A stretch of 53,182 bases of DNA. Source: an uncultured Acidobacteriota bacterium. Its GTDB lineage: Bacteria > Acidobacteriota > Vicinamibacteria > Marinacidobacterales > SMYC01. The stretch lies in assembly GCA_947259165.1 (NCBI GenBank), contig CAMYKY010000006.1, positions 1-53,182 on the forward strand, written 5' to 3'. Below the pieces are notes generated by a model. The model had not been told where the DNA came from and did not search any database. It worked only from the letters and a program-made list of their open reading frames with translations. This document shows, piece after piece, positions 42,873 through 50,772 of this stretch. The position numbers were made by a program, and so were the translations under genes. Positions within the stretch are counted from its first letter, which is position 1, and each line of letters opens with the position of its first letter.

Positions 42873-43234
42873 CGTCTTCGAGCTCAGCCACGCGATCGAG
42901 GATGGCTTGGAGACCTACCCCGGCCTTCCCACACCCCGCATCACCGATCACCTGCCGCGCGCACAAGCCGACGAGCAGTATGCCCCGGGCACGAGCTTCG
43001 CGATCACCTCGATCGACATCGTCGCGAATACGGGTACTTATATTGATGCGCCCTTTCATCGTTACGAGCACGGAGCCGATCTCGCCGGCCTGCCGCTTGC
43101 CGCAATCGCGAACGTTCCCGGAATCTGCGTTCGCGTCCATTCACGTCGAATCGAGGTGGAGGCCTTCCAAGGTTATGACGTTGGGGGGCAAAGCGGTGCT
43201 CGTCGCGACGGGATGGTCTCGCAACTGGAAATGA
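42865..43234 (+). pseudogene. Cyclase/kynurenine-formamidase family fragment, frameshifted
   Basis: The N-terminal half of a cyclase-family metallohydrolase: FELSHAIEDGLETYPGLPTP, the metal-site region NTGTYIDAPFHRYEHGADL, and YDVG. At a run of six Gs (43183-43188) the reading frame shifts; one G less would give the family sequence GGKAVLVATGWSRNW. The protein then stops, about 100 residues short of the usual 210-220. The next sequence is a hairpin (43242-43258). The frameshift alone could be a sequencing error in the G run, but the truncation remains. It is coupled to the thioredoxin-fold gene by an 8-bp overlap. Confidence 0.75.
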
Positions 43235-43241
43235 GCCCTCC

Positions 43242-43258
43242 CTCTCCCAGAGGGAGAG
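43242..43258. repeat. REP-like hairpin CTCTCCC-AGA-GGGAGAG
   Basis: A perfect 7-bp stem with a 3-nt loop directly after the broken cyclase gene. Its arms match those of the hairpin at 16802-16825. It may be part of a dispersed intergenic element whose insertion or recombination removed the 3' half of the cyclase gene. Confidence 0.5.
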
Positions 43259-43405
43259 CAACGCGGGCATCAATAACTCAGTAGCGTGTTTGGGCGATAT
43301 GCCGCATACTAATCAGAGATTTCGCACATCATTGGTTTCTGCTGAAGACTAGGGAATCTCGCCTCGGGGGTCGGGATCTCGGCCAGCGGAGCGTGGTGGC
43401 GGTTC

Positions 43406-44602
43406 GTGCCAACGATGCTGGACTCCGCACAAGATAAACGCCCATCAGGTTGGTGCCTCGAAAGCACCGCTGACGGCGGACGCAGTCTCGAACGGATTCA
43501 GATCCAAAACCTCCCGTTCCGAATCGGTCGCCTCGACGAGCTGGAGCTCCCGTTATCGAACCAATCCGTCTCCAAACACCATGCAGAGATCCACCTAGCG
43601 AACGACGCCCTGACCCTTTTGGATCTGGGCAGCACGAACGGAACGTTCGTCAACCGACGGCGTATCGAAGGCTCCATCGAGCTCCAGGAAGGCGACATAC
43701 TTCATTTCGCCGAGATCGAGTTTCGTATTGGCCGTAGTACGAACGAAGCGTTCTCAGCTGAAGAAACCGACGGAGGCACGCTGTCGCTGACCAGACTCGA
43801 GCTTCCCCAGCAGTTTATCGGTGGCACCCGCGAGATGAACGAACTGCTCGATCGCGAGATGGCGACGGTCGTGTTCCAGCCGGTCGTGTCGTTACCCAAG
43901 GGTGAGGTCCTGGCCTACGAAGTCCTCGGTCGCGGCCTCCACGGCGACCTCCCGAGAAACCCCACGGGTCTTTTTCGCATCGCCGAGACGATCCATCGCG
44001 AAGCCGAGCTCAGTCGACTCTTCCGAAAGAAATCCGCGCTTCAAGCCAGCAAGGCAGAGGACGAGCTACCTCTGTTGTTCCTCAATACCCATCCGAACGA
44101 AATCGGGGAGCCCGAGCTCGTCAAATCGCTAAAAGAGATCCGTGAGATCGTGCCGAAGATTGGGATCGCTCTCGAAATTCACGAAGGCGCCCTCGCGGAG
44201 CCCAAGGTCATTGCCGAGCTGAAGGAAGAGCTCAACGAGCTCGAGATCCGCCTCGCCCTCGATGATTTCGGCCTTGGAGAAAGATTCCTCCAGCTCGCCG
44301 AAGTCCCACCCGACTACCTCAAGTTCGACATAAGCCTCGTCAAGAATCTCGTCGACGCCTCGAGCTCGAAGCGCCGGCTCTTGGCGATGCTCATGGCCGC
44401 CGCGCGAGAAGTCGGCGCTCAGCCGATCGCCGAAGGCATCGAGACCGAGAGGGAAGCCGGCGTGTGCACGATGATGGGCTTCACCCTGGCCCAGGGCTAC
44501 CTCTACAGCAAGCCGGTCCCCCTATCGGAGCTCGTCGAGCTCGACGCCGACACGATCCCGCGGCCGGCGACAGAAGTCCTGCCGAAACCTCGAAGGAGCT
44601 GA
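43406..44602 (+). CDS. FHA-EAL domain protein (c-di-GMP phosphodiesterase-like)
   Basis: A 398-residue cytosolic protein joining an FHA phosphothreonine-binding domain to an EAL domain. FHA motifs are G41-R42, SKHH (56-59) and GSTNGTFVN (75-83). The EAL domain starts near 152 with TVVFQPVVSLPKGEVLAYEV, giving EVL in place of EAL. Later metal and catalytic positions look kept: LNTHP, EIHE, LALDDFGLG, LKFDIS, AEGIE and QGYLYSKP. It may cleave c-di-GMP under control of a phosphorylated partner, presumably a Ser/Thr kinase target. The GTG at 43406 is used; an ATG three codons on is also possible. Confidence 0.88.
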   Translation: MPTMLDSAQDKRPSGWCLESTADGGRSLERIQIQNLPFRIGRLDELELPLSNQSVSKHHAEIHLANDALTLLDLGSTNGTFVNRRRIEGSIELQEGDILHFAEIEFRIGRSTNEAFSAEETDGGTLSLTRLELPQQFIGGTREMNELLDREMATVVFQPVVSLPKGEVLAYEVLGRGLHGDLPRNPTGLFRIAETIHREAELSRLFRKKSALQASKAEDELPLLFLNTHPNEIGEPELVKSLKEIREIVPKIGIALEIHEGALAEPKVIAELKEELNELEIRLALDDFGLGERFLQLAEVPPDYLKFDISLVKNLVDASSSKRRLLAMLMAAAREVGAQPIAEGIETEREAGVCTMMGFTLAQGYLYSKPVPLSELVELDADTIPRPATEVLPKPRRS

Positions 44603-44648
44603 CGCTCCCTCAGGAAGGCGGAGGCGACGCTTTAGGGCGACGGCTCCG

Positions 44649-44870
44649 CTAGAGCCATCGTCTCGCGAGATTCGCGAGCAGCGTCAAGACGACCGACACG
44701 AGGATCATCGACGTGATGGGAATGACCACCCGCGTGTTGTCTCCTTGGTAGCGGATATCGCCCGGAAGGCGGCCGAACCAAGAGAACCCGCCGTAGTAGA
44801 CGGTGACACCGACGGCGGCGAGTAGCGCGCCGGCGCCAACGATTAGAAGGCCGAGCGGACGCGCCTCCAT
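44649..44870 (-). CDS. DUF2905 family small membrane protein
   Basis: A 73-residue protein with two membrane helices (GLLIVGAGALLAAVGVTVYY and ITSMILVSVVLTLLANLARR) linked by GGFSWFGRLPGDIRYQGDN, the hallmark of DUF2905. Function is unknown. It lies 3 bp downstream of the nucleoside hydrolase gene on the same strand, so the two are co-transcribed. Confidence 0.88.
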   Translation of the reverse strand: MEARPLGLLIVGAGALLAAVGVTVYYGGFSWFGRLPGDIRYQGDNTRVVIPITSMILVSVVLTLLANLARRWL

Positions 44871-44873
44871 CGT

Positions 44874-45821
44874 TTACCCAAGCTCTGAGAGTCTCTTTGT
44901 CAACAAATCGTAGAACCCGTCCGCATCAGCGGTATGGATCCAATTGACGTTAGGCTCTCTCTCGGTGACACCCCAGAAGTCGACGACGGTCTCACCTATC
45001 GTCAGCTCGGATTCCGTCTCGACCTCGACGTTCACACGCTTGCCCTGGAACAGCGACGGTTGCAACAGATACGCGATCGTACACGGGTCGTGCAGTGGAC
45101 CCCCTTCCACTCCGTACTTTTCGACATCATGGCGGTTGAAAAACTCGAGCATGCCTTGGACATTGCGTGCGACTTTCGTTCCGAGATCGCCGATCGCTTT
45201 GACACGCGGGGGTGTGCCGAGCACTTGATGGGTCACGTCGAGTCCCATAGCCACGATCGGCCGCCCGCAACCAAAGACGACTTTCGCCGCTTGAGGGTCG
45301 ACGTAGATGTTGAACTCCGCCGATGGGGTGACGTTGCCGCCTTCGCGGAAGGCACCGCCCATGAGGACGATTTCGTGGATTTTCGGGGCTATTCTGGGTT
45401 CCTTCAGAAACGCAGAGGCGATGTTCGTCAGCGGCGCTGTCGGGACGAGTGTGATCGAATCGTCCTTCGCCGCCATGAGTGTCTCGACAATGAAGTCGAC
45501 GGCGTGTTGGCCTTGAAGCGGCATCACTGGCTCGAAGATATCCGCGCCGTCGATCCCTTCTTGTCCATGAACGTACTCCGCGGTGAAAAGCGGTCGCTCG
45601 AGCGGCTCCGCGCAACCCGCGAACACCTTGACTTCGGGTTTGCCCGCGAGCTCGCAAAGAATGCGAGCGTTGCGTTGAGTCTTCTCGAGCGGAACATTTC
45701 CCGCGACCGCGGTGATCCCGAGAACGTCGAGCTCTTCGGGCGCGGCGAGAGCAAGGAGGATGGCAACCGCGTCGTCCTGGCCCGGGTCGCAATCAAGAAT
45801 AATGGGTCGTTTTTTCGGCAT
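44874..45821 (-). CDS. Inosine/uridine-preferring nucleoside hydrolase
   Basis: A 315-residue nucleoside hydrolase that splits ribonucleosides into base and ribose. The Ca2+-binding DCDPGQDDAVA motif lies at residues 10-20, VLMGGAFREGGNVTPSAEFN is the conserved middle region, and HDPCTIAYLL supplies the active-site histidine and aspartate. The length is normal. It is divergent from a DMT permease and a ribokinase gene, so the locus probably imports nucleosides or ribose and feeds ribose-5-phosphate to metabolism. A CTAG-flanked element separates the two divergent units. Confidence 0.92.
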   Translation of the reverse strand: MPKKRPIILDCDPGQDDAVAILLALAAPEELDVLGITAVAGNVPLEKTQRNARILCELAGKPEVKVFAGCAEPLERPLFTAEYVHGQEGIDGADIFEPVMPLQGQHAVDFIVETLMAAKDDSITLVPTAPLTNIASAFLKEPRIAPKIHEIVLMGGAFREGGNVTPSAEFNIYVDPQAAKVVFGCGRPIVAMGLDVTHQVLGTPPRVKAIGDLGTKVARNVQGMLEFFNRHDVEKYGVEGGPLHDPCTIAYLLQPSLFQGKRVNVEVETESELTIGETVVDFWGVTEREPNVNWIHTADADGFYDLLTKRLSELG

Positions 45822-45835
45822 TCAGCATCCACTAG

Positions 45836-45992
45836 TGGACTGTAACAGTTATTCGTTGCGCAAATCGCGAGGTCATTTTGTGGGCTGGCAAGGCGTGATG
45901 ACGAAGATATATCTAGATATTTAGAGGATTCGCAACGAAGCCAGCGCGCAAAAGGACCCGCGATTTTGGCGACGAATAACTGTTACAGTCCA
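45836..45992. mobile_element. MITE-like element between nucleoside hydrolase and permease genes
   Basis: A 157-bp non-coding element with long inverted ends: left TGGACTGTAACAGTTATTCG matches the reverse complement of the right end exactly over these 20 bases, and similarity continues imperfectly for about 25 more through AAATCGCG. CTAG flanks both ends (45832-45835 and 45993-45996). The centre holds the AT-rich GATATATCTAGATATTTAG. No coding capacity is seen. It shares terminal bases and flank type with the element at 35878-36092. Confidence 0.8.
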
Positions 45993-46013
45993 CTAGTACC
46001 CTTGTGCTACATT

Positions 46014-46079
46014 CGCCTCCGCATTCTAGCCCGAAGGGCGAAGGCGGGAGGCGACAGGCGCACGGACGAAGAGTCCGTG
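46014..46079 (+). promoter_or_regulatory. Structured leader upstream of the permease
   Basis: CGCCTCC (46014-46020) can pair with GGAGGCG (46047-46053) around an inner GCCCGAAGGGC, and CACGGAC (46061-46067) pairs perfectly with GTCCGTG (46073-46079) around a 5-nt loop. The two hairpins lie 40-105 bp before the permease ATG. They could be a regulatory leader or merely REP-type intergenic sequence. Confidence 0.3.
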
Positions 46080-46119
46080 ACCATAGAGCACGCAAAGGCT
46101 GACTAGAAGGAAAACAACG

Positions 46120-47097
46120 ATGTTCGTGCCGGAAACCTACGGTCTCGCGCTTCTCCTCATGATCCTCTGCATGACCTGCTGGGGGTCGTGGGCCAACACG
46201 TTCAAGCTCGCCGGAAAGGTTCGTTTCGAGCTTTTCTATTGGGACTACGCACTCGGTGTGTTCCTCATGGCCGTGATCCTCGCCCTGACGCTCGGCAGCT
46301 GGCACGGCGGGCAGGACGCATTTTTCAACAATCTCACCCAGGCGACCGGGTCCCGGATTGCCCTCGCGATGGCAGCAGGCGCGATTTTCAATGTCGCCAA
46401 CATCTTGCTCGTGGGTGCGATCGCGATTGCCGGGATGGCGGTCGCGTTTCCGGTCTCGATCGGGGCCGCGCTCGTCATTGGTACCTTGCTCACCTACGCC
46501 GTCGATCGCACCGGTAACCCGGCAATGCTGTTTGCGGGCGTGGGTCTCGCAGTCGTCGCCATTGTTGCCGATAGCCTCGCGTACAAAGAGCTCTCGGAAG
46601 GAAAAGTTCAAGTTACGAAACGCGGACTCCGGATCTCCATTATCTCGGGAATCCTAATGGGAAGCTGGTCCCCGCTTACGGCGGCGTCGATGGCCGGCGG
46701 AACGGGACAACTGACGCCGTTTACCAGCACGGTGGTATTCGCATTCGCGGTGTTGGTCTCGACAGTGTTCTTCAACATCTATTTCATGCAGAAACCGCTG
46801 ATCGGTGAGCCGGTTTCCTTCGAAGGCTATTTGCAGGGAAGGCCGAGCTGGCACGCACTCGGAATCGCAGGCGGCTTCATCTGGACGATAGGTACCGCGG
46901 CCAACCTGATGGCGGGAAGAGAAGTCGGCTTCGCCGTTTCCTACGCGATGGGGCAGAGCGCTCCCATGGTTGCGGCGCTGTGGGGTGTGTTCGTGTGGAA
47001 AGAGTTCGCAGGCGCGCCGAGCAAGGCCAAAACGTACCTCGCGCTCATGTTCGTCTTCTACGCGAGCGCGATTATCGTCATCGCCAACGCGTTTTGA
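46120..47097 (+). CDS. DMT-superfamily sugar/ureide-type permease
   Basis: A 325-residue inner-membrane transporter with ten hydrophobic helices. It begins with LLMILCMTCWGSWANTFKLA, and the features ALAMAAGAIFNVANILLVGA, GAALVIGTLLTYAVD and SGILMGSWSPLTA fit the glucose/ribose-porter and ureide-permease branch of the DMT superfamily. Ribokinase downstream and nucleoside hydrolase on the other side suggest that it carries ribose or a nucleoside. AAGGA precedes the ATG. Confidence 0.8.
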   Translation: MFVPETYGLALLLMILCMTCWGSWANTFKLAGKVRFELFYWDYALGVFLMAVILALTLGSWHGGQDAFFNNLTQATGSRIALAMAAGAIFNVANILLVGAIAIAGMAVAFPVSIGAALVIGTLLTYAVDRTGNPAMLFAGVGLAVVAIVADSLAYKELSEGKVQVTKRGLRISIISGILMGSWSPLTAASMAGGTGQLTPFTSTVVFAFAVLVSTVFFNIYFMQKPLIGEPVSFEGYLQGRPSWHALGIAGGFIWTIGTAANLMAGREVGFAVSYAMGQSAPMVAALWGVFVWKEFAGAPSKAKTYLALMFVFYASAIIVIANAF

Positions 47098-47099
47098 TC

Positions 47100-47252
47100 A
47101 TGTGGAGCTCACTCCTGACCACCGCCGCGCTCGCCGCACAGCCCAGCGCGGACAACCCTCGTCGCATGATTCTCGACACCGAAGTTGCGATCGTCATCGA
47201 TCGCGAGCGGTTTTTGAACACGTTTCTCGAACGACTAACTACTGACAGGTGA
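47100..47252 (+). pseudogene. Short frame resembling a nucleoside hydrolase C-terminus
   Basis: A 50-codon frame lying between the permease and ribokinase. Its second half, RMILDTEVAIVIDRERFLNT followed by FLERL, resembles the last strand and helix of nucleoside hydrolases (VAIDVDRERFFDLFLERL-like). It starts 2 bp after the permease stop and ends 7 bp before ribokinase. It looks like the remains of a second nucleoside hydrolase gene that once sat in this operon, or it may be translated as a small peptide. Confidence 0.4.
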
Positions 47253-47259
47253 TATCGGT

Positions 47260-48195
47260 ATGGCCAAAAAACAAGCTCGCATCGTCGTCGTGGGGAGCGC
47301 CAACGTCGACCTAACAACGTTTACGGACCAGTTTCCCAAACCCGGAGAGACCCTCTTCGGCAAGAGTTTCGATTTGGGCTTTGGCGGAAAAGGCGCGAAC
47401 CAGGCCGTCGCCGCGACGTATTGCGGCGCCGACGCTCATATGGTCGCCCGGGTAGGCGACGATCTATTCGGTCCAGCAACCATCAAGAATTTCAAACGCC
47501 TCGGCGTCGGGACGAAGCACGTGAAAACCGTCAAAGGAGTCTCGAGTGGCGTCGCGCCGATCTTTGTCGAGGCCAACGGGCAGAACCGAATCCTAGTCGT
47601 CAAGGGCGCGAACGATAAGCTCACACCGAAAGCCGTCAACAAAGCAGAGTCGCTTCTGAAAAAGGCCGACATGATCGTCATGCAGTTCGAGATACCGCTA
47701 GAGACCATCTACCACACCGTGAAACTCGCGAAGCGGCACAATATTCCTGTCATCCTCAACCCGGCTCCCGCCATGCAGGTCGAGCTCGACAAAATTCAAA
47801 GCGTCGACTACTTCATCCCGAACGAGAGCGAAGCCGAAGCGATCACCGGCAAAAAAGTCAAGACGGTCGACGATGCAAAAACGTGCGCGGCTTTTCTCAT
47901 GTCGAAAGGCCTTCGGCGCGTGATTCTGACGCTCGGAGAACAAGGAGCGCTACTTGCCAACCGCGACGGTATGGAGCTCGTACCGCCGTTCAAAGTCAAG
48001 GCCGTCGATTCGACGGGGGCAGGCGACGCCTTCATCGGAAGCTTCGCGGTATTTCTAGGCGAAGGTTACGACGAGCGTGACGCCATCGCTCGCGCCAACC
48101 TCTACGCGGCGATATCGACCACCGGTATCGGCACTCAGAAGTCTTTCATCAAACGGCGTCGCTTCGAACGGGAATGGAAAAAGCGTAGCTCCTAG
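47260..48195 (+). CDS. rbsK: Ribokinase (PfkB family)
   Basis: A 311-residue PfkB-family sugar kinase. It opens VVVGSANVDLTTFTDQFPKP, then the substrate lid region GFGGKGANQAVAATYCGADA, the first PfkB signature. The catalytic aspartate and anion hole are in VDSTGAGDAFIGSFAVFL, the second signature. The G/A content and GKGANQAVAA are typical of ribokinase rather than fructokinase. It probably phosphorylates ribose set free by the nucleoside hydrolase. It is co-transcribed with the permease. Confidence 0.9.
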   Translation: MAKKQARIVVVGSANVDLTTFTDQFPKPGETLFGKSFDLGFGGKGANQAVAATYCGADAHMVARVGDDLFGPATIKNFKRLGVGTKHVKTVKGVSSGVAPIFVEANGQNRILVVKGANDKLTPKAVNKAESLLKKADMIVMQFEIPLETIYHTVKLAKRHNIPVILNPAPAMQVELDKIQSVDYFIPNESEAEAITGKKVKTVDDAKTCAAFLMSKGLRRVILTLGEQGALLANRDGMELVPPFKVKAVDSTGAGDAFIGSFAVFLGEGYDERDAIARANLYAAISTTGIGTQKSFIKRRRFEREWKKRSS

Positions 48196-48403
48196 CCACC
48201 CACGACGGCCGCAAAACGGCGGATTGGAATGCGCGGTGGATCTGGAGGTGGAGCGGCCCGTCACCCGTTAGCGGGACTATCATTAGACTCGCACTCGACT
48301 GAGCTCACGGGGCGACCGTGTAGTACTTCTGAAGTGATCCGATGCCGTCCCAGAAGCACACGGCCTTCAAGATCTGAGAAACCTGACGAATATGGGACTA
48401 ACG

Positions 48404-49069
48404 TCATGACCGTCCCGCCGGGTAGTCGAGCAAGTAGCCAGGGACGGGTTTGTCCGCAGGCGTATGTTCATCGGCAATGAGCTCGCCGGTCTCCAATCGG
48501 AGAGGAAGGACTCCGGCCCAGATATCGATCTCGAGGTCCCGCGTCTCATCGACGGGCGGGCCGGTACGCATCTTGAGCGACGCATCGCTGATTGGAACCT
48601 CGACCACGAGGGTCGCCGCGAGCTCGCCTTCGTCGGCGCCGCGAGCGTCCGCCCCCCGTCCAGGAACGAGGTGTTCGACGAGATGCTCGAGCGCAGCGTC
48701 TTTCTCGCTCGGTTCGGTGATCACCTGCGAGTGGCCGAACACGACGACGGAGCGATAGTTCATCGAGTGGTGGAAGGTAGAGCGCGCGAGCACGAGCCCG
48801 TCGACAAGAGTGACCGTAATACAGACATCCGCCCCCTGGGACAGGTAGGTCAGCAGGCGACTCTTGGCCGAGCCGTGCAGAATGACGCTATCCGCGCGAC
48901 GGGCGTACCCCATCGGGATCACGACGGGGCCATTTTTTGTGGCAAAGCCGACGTGGGCAAGAATGCCTTGGTCGAGAACCTCGTAAACCTTTGCCTTGTC
49001 ATAAATTCCGCGGCTGGGAAGCCGATGAATCGTCGAACGCTCAGTGGGTTGGAACTCAGTCTCGCTCAT
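48404..49069 (-). CDS. Pyridoxamine 5'-phosphate oxidase-family FMN-binding protein
   Basis: A 221-residue split-barrel flavoprotein. It begins RLPSRGIYDKAKVYEVLDQG, with the strand block HVGFATKNGPVVIPMGYARR and SVILHGSAKSRLLTYLSQGA, the classic FMN-binding region of this family. ARSTFHHSMNYRSVVVFG follows. Members are often annotated as flavin-nucleotide-binding or 5-nitroimidazole-resistance-like proteins. The physiological reaction is unknown. It stands alone, converging with the ribokinase gene. Confidence 0.88.
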   Translation of the reverse strand: MSETEFQPTERSTIHRLPSRGIYDKAKVYEVLDQGILAHVGFATKNGPVVIPMGYARRADSVILHGSAKSRLLTYLSQGADVCITVTLVDGLVLARSTFHHSMNYRSVVVFGHSQVITEPSEKDAALEHLVEHLVPGRGADARGADEGELAATLVVEVPISDASLKMRTGPPVDETRDLEIDIWAGVLPLRLETGELIADEHTPADKPVPGYLLDYPAGRS

Positions 49070-49186
49070 GTCGACAGTCTAGCCAGACAAATGGATCCAA
49101 CCAAAATCCATTTTCAACGTTTTCTCTGGTACCAATTCCCGAAGTGAGAATAGACCGAGACGACCGACTCCGGGTAGGATGCGCCG

Positions 49187-49768
49187 GTGAGCCTGGCCCG
49201 TGTCCGACGTGCGCTCGAACGACAAGGGCTACTCCTCGTCACCGACCCGGTGTTGCCGAGCGTCGCCGGGATCGTGGCACGCGAGCCCGTCACGGGTTCG
49301 TGGTGGTCCCACCCTAGATCACACGAAATCTTTTCCCTGCTGGAGCGATTGGACGAGGGCGGCTACGCGCTCCTCGTCAAGCTCGTTTCCGGCAAGCAGA
49401 CCTTCGTCGACACAGCCCTATGGCGAGATTTCTTCTCCGTGGCGACCGCGAAAGCGCGATGGCAGACCCAGGGGTTGTCGCGCGCGGATCGGTCGCTGCT
49501 TCGTCGTGTCGAGACAGGTGATCCGGTGCGCGCCGGAACCGGATCGAAAACGCTCGAGAGCCGCCTTCTGGCTCACGGCAAGAATGTTCACACCGAGACG
49601 GGCGCTCATGCGAAGGTGCTCACCTCGTGGAAGTCGAGCGCCCAAGAGCTTCGCTATCGATTTCGCGCGAAGGATCCGGTCGCTTCCCAAAAGCCCTTCG
49701 AAGCACGCATCGACACCTGGAAGGCCGAATACGGCAAGAAAGCTACACTACCCTGGCAAGCGAGGTAA
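49187..49768 (+). CDS. Conserved protein of unknown function, 193 residues
   Basis: A basic cytosolic protein that I remember only as a conserved family without known function. The central SWWSHPRSHEIFSLLERL and LLVKLVSGKQTFVDTALWRD are its most distinctive parts. Helical pattern and Arg/Lys content could suit nucleic-acid binding, but no catalytic motif is evident. The start is GTG. It is followed by an amidohydrolase gene 6 bp later on the same strand, so the two may be one operon. Confidence 0.75.
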   Translation: MSLARVRRALERQGLLLVTDPVLPSVAGIVAREPVTGSWWSHPRSHEIFSLLERLDEGGYALLVKLVSGKQTFVDTALWRDFFSVATAKARWQTQGLSRADRSLLRRVETGDPVRAGTGSKTLESRLLAHGKNVHTETGAHAKVLTSWKSSAQELRYRFRAKDPVASQKPFEARIDTWKAEYGKKATLPWQAR

Positions 49769-49774
49769 CTCACA

Positions 49775-50758
49775 TTGAAGTTCGATCTGCACACGCATTA
49801 CTACCCTGAGGTTTTCTTCGACAAGATCCGAGAGCTCGCGTCGGACTTTTCATTTGACACCGATCCCACCGGGCGTACGATCATCAAGCTCAAAGGCGCA
49901 CGGTTTTTCGGCATCACGCCACCGATGACGGATCCTGAGAAACGACTCGAAGACATGGACCGCGTGGGTATCGATGTCGAAGTCTTGTCCCTGTCGACAC
50001 CCAACGTTTACTTCACCGACGCGGAGCATCAACCCGCGGTAGCCCGCATGGCAAACGACGCTTATGCGGAGCTCATCGCCAAGTATCCAAAACGTTTCAA
50101 GGGCTTCGCGTCGATTCCGATGGACGCTCCCGACGAAGCGCTCAAAGAGCTCGAGCGAGCGCTCGACGAGCTAAAGCTCAACGGCGTCATCCTTATTAGT
50201 AACTTCCAGGGCCGCCCGTTGACATCTCCCCAGTACCGTCCGTTCTTCGAAGAAGCCAACCGAAGAAAAGTCTGCATCTTCCTGCATCCCATGCTGCCGG
50301 CGAACCCGGAACCTTATCGACAATACGTTCTCGGCCCTCTGGTGGGATTTCCTTCCGATACAACGCTTGCGACGGCGCTCATGTGTTTCGACGGAATGTT
50401 CCGCGAGCTCCCCGATATCCGTTGGATCATCGGCCATGCAGGAGGTGCAATCCCGTGGCTGATGGAGCGGCTCGACAACGGCTACCGTGACTTTGCCGAG
50501 TGCAAGGAGAATATCGACGAGCTTCCGAGCACCTACCTGAAAAAACTCTACTATGACACCGTGACTTTCAGTCCCTACACGCTCAGGATGCTGCGCGATC
50601 TCGTCGGCACCGAGCACATGGTGATGGGAAGCGACTACCCGCACCTTCTTGGCTCAATTGAACGCTCGGTGTCGTCGATCGAGGCGCTTCACATCCCGGA
50701 GATAGAGAAAGAACGTATCTTCAGCCGCACCGCGCTTTCGATCCTGAATAACGCCTGA
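49775..50758 (+). CDS. Amidohydrolase-family (ACMSD-like) metalloenzyme
   Basis: A 327-residue amidohydrolase resembling 2-amino-3-carboxymuconate-6-semialdehyde decarboxylase and related decarboxylases. Metal ligands are visible: DLHTHYYPE near the N-terminus, CIFLHPMLP, WIIGHAGGAIPW, and the aspartate in HMVMGSDYPHLLG. It probably decarboxylates or hydrolyses a small aromatic or unsaturated acid; the substrate is not readable. The start is TTG with GAGG 9 nt upstream. An Nramp-related gene follows 14 bp later. Confidence 0.88.
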   Translation: MKFDLHTHYYPEVFFDKIRELASDFSFDTDPTGRTIIKLKGARFFGITPPMTDPEKRLEDMDRVGIDVEVLSLSTPNVYFTDAEHQPAVARMANDAYAELIAKYPKRFKGFASIPMDAPDEALKELERALDELKLNGVILISNFQGRPLTSPQYRPFFEEANRRKVCIFLHPMLPANPEPYRQYVLGPLVGFPSDTTLATALMCFDGMFRELPDIRWIIGHAGGAIPWLMERLDNGYRDFAECKENIDELPSTYLKKLYYDTVTFSPYTLRMLRDLVGTEHMVMGSDYPHLLGSIERSVSSIEALHIPEIEKERIFSRTALSILNNA

Positions 50759-50772
50759 CCTATTGGACGCCT

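Noticed and set aside
48196-48403. Gap between ribokinase and the FMN-binding protein
   Set aside because: No gene, hairpin or repeat could be supported in this 208-bp convergent stretch.
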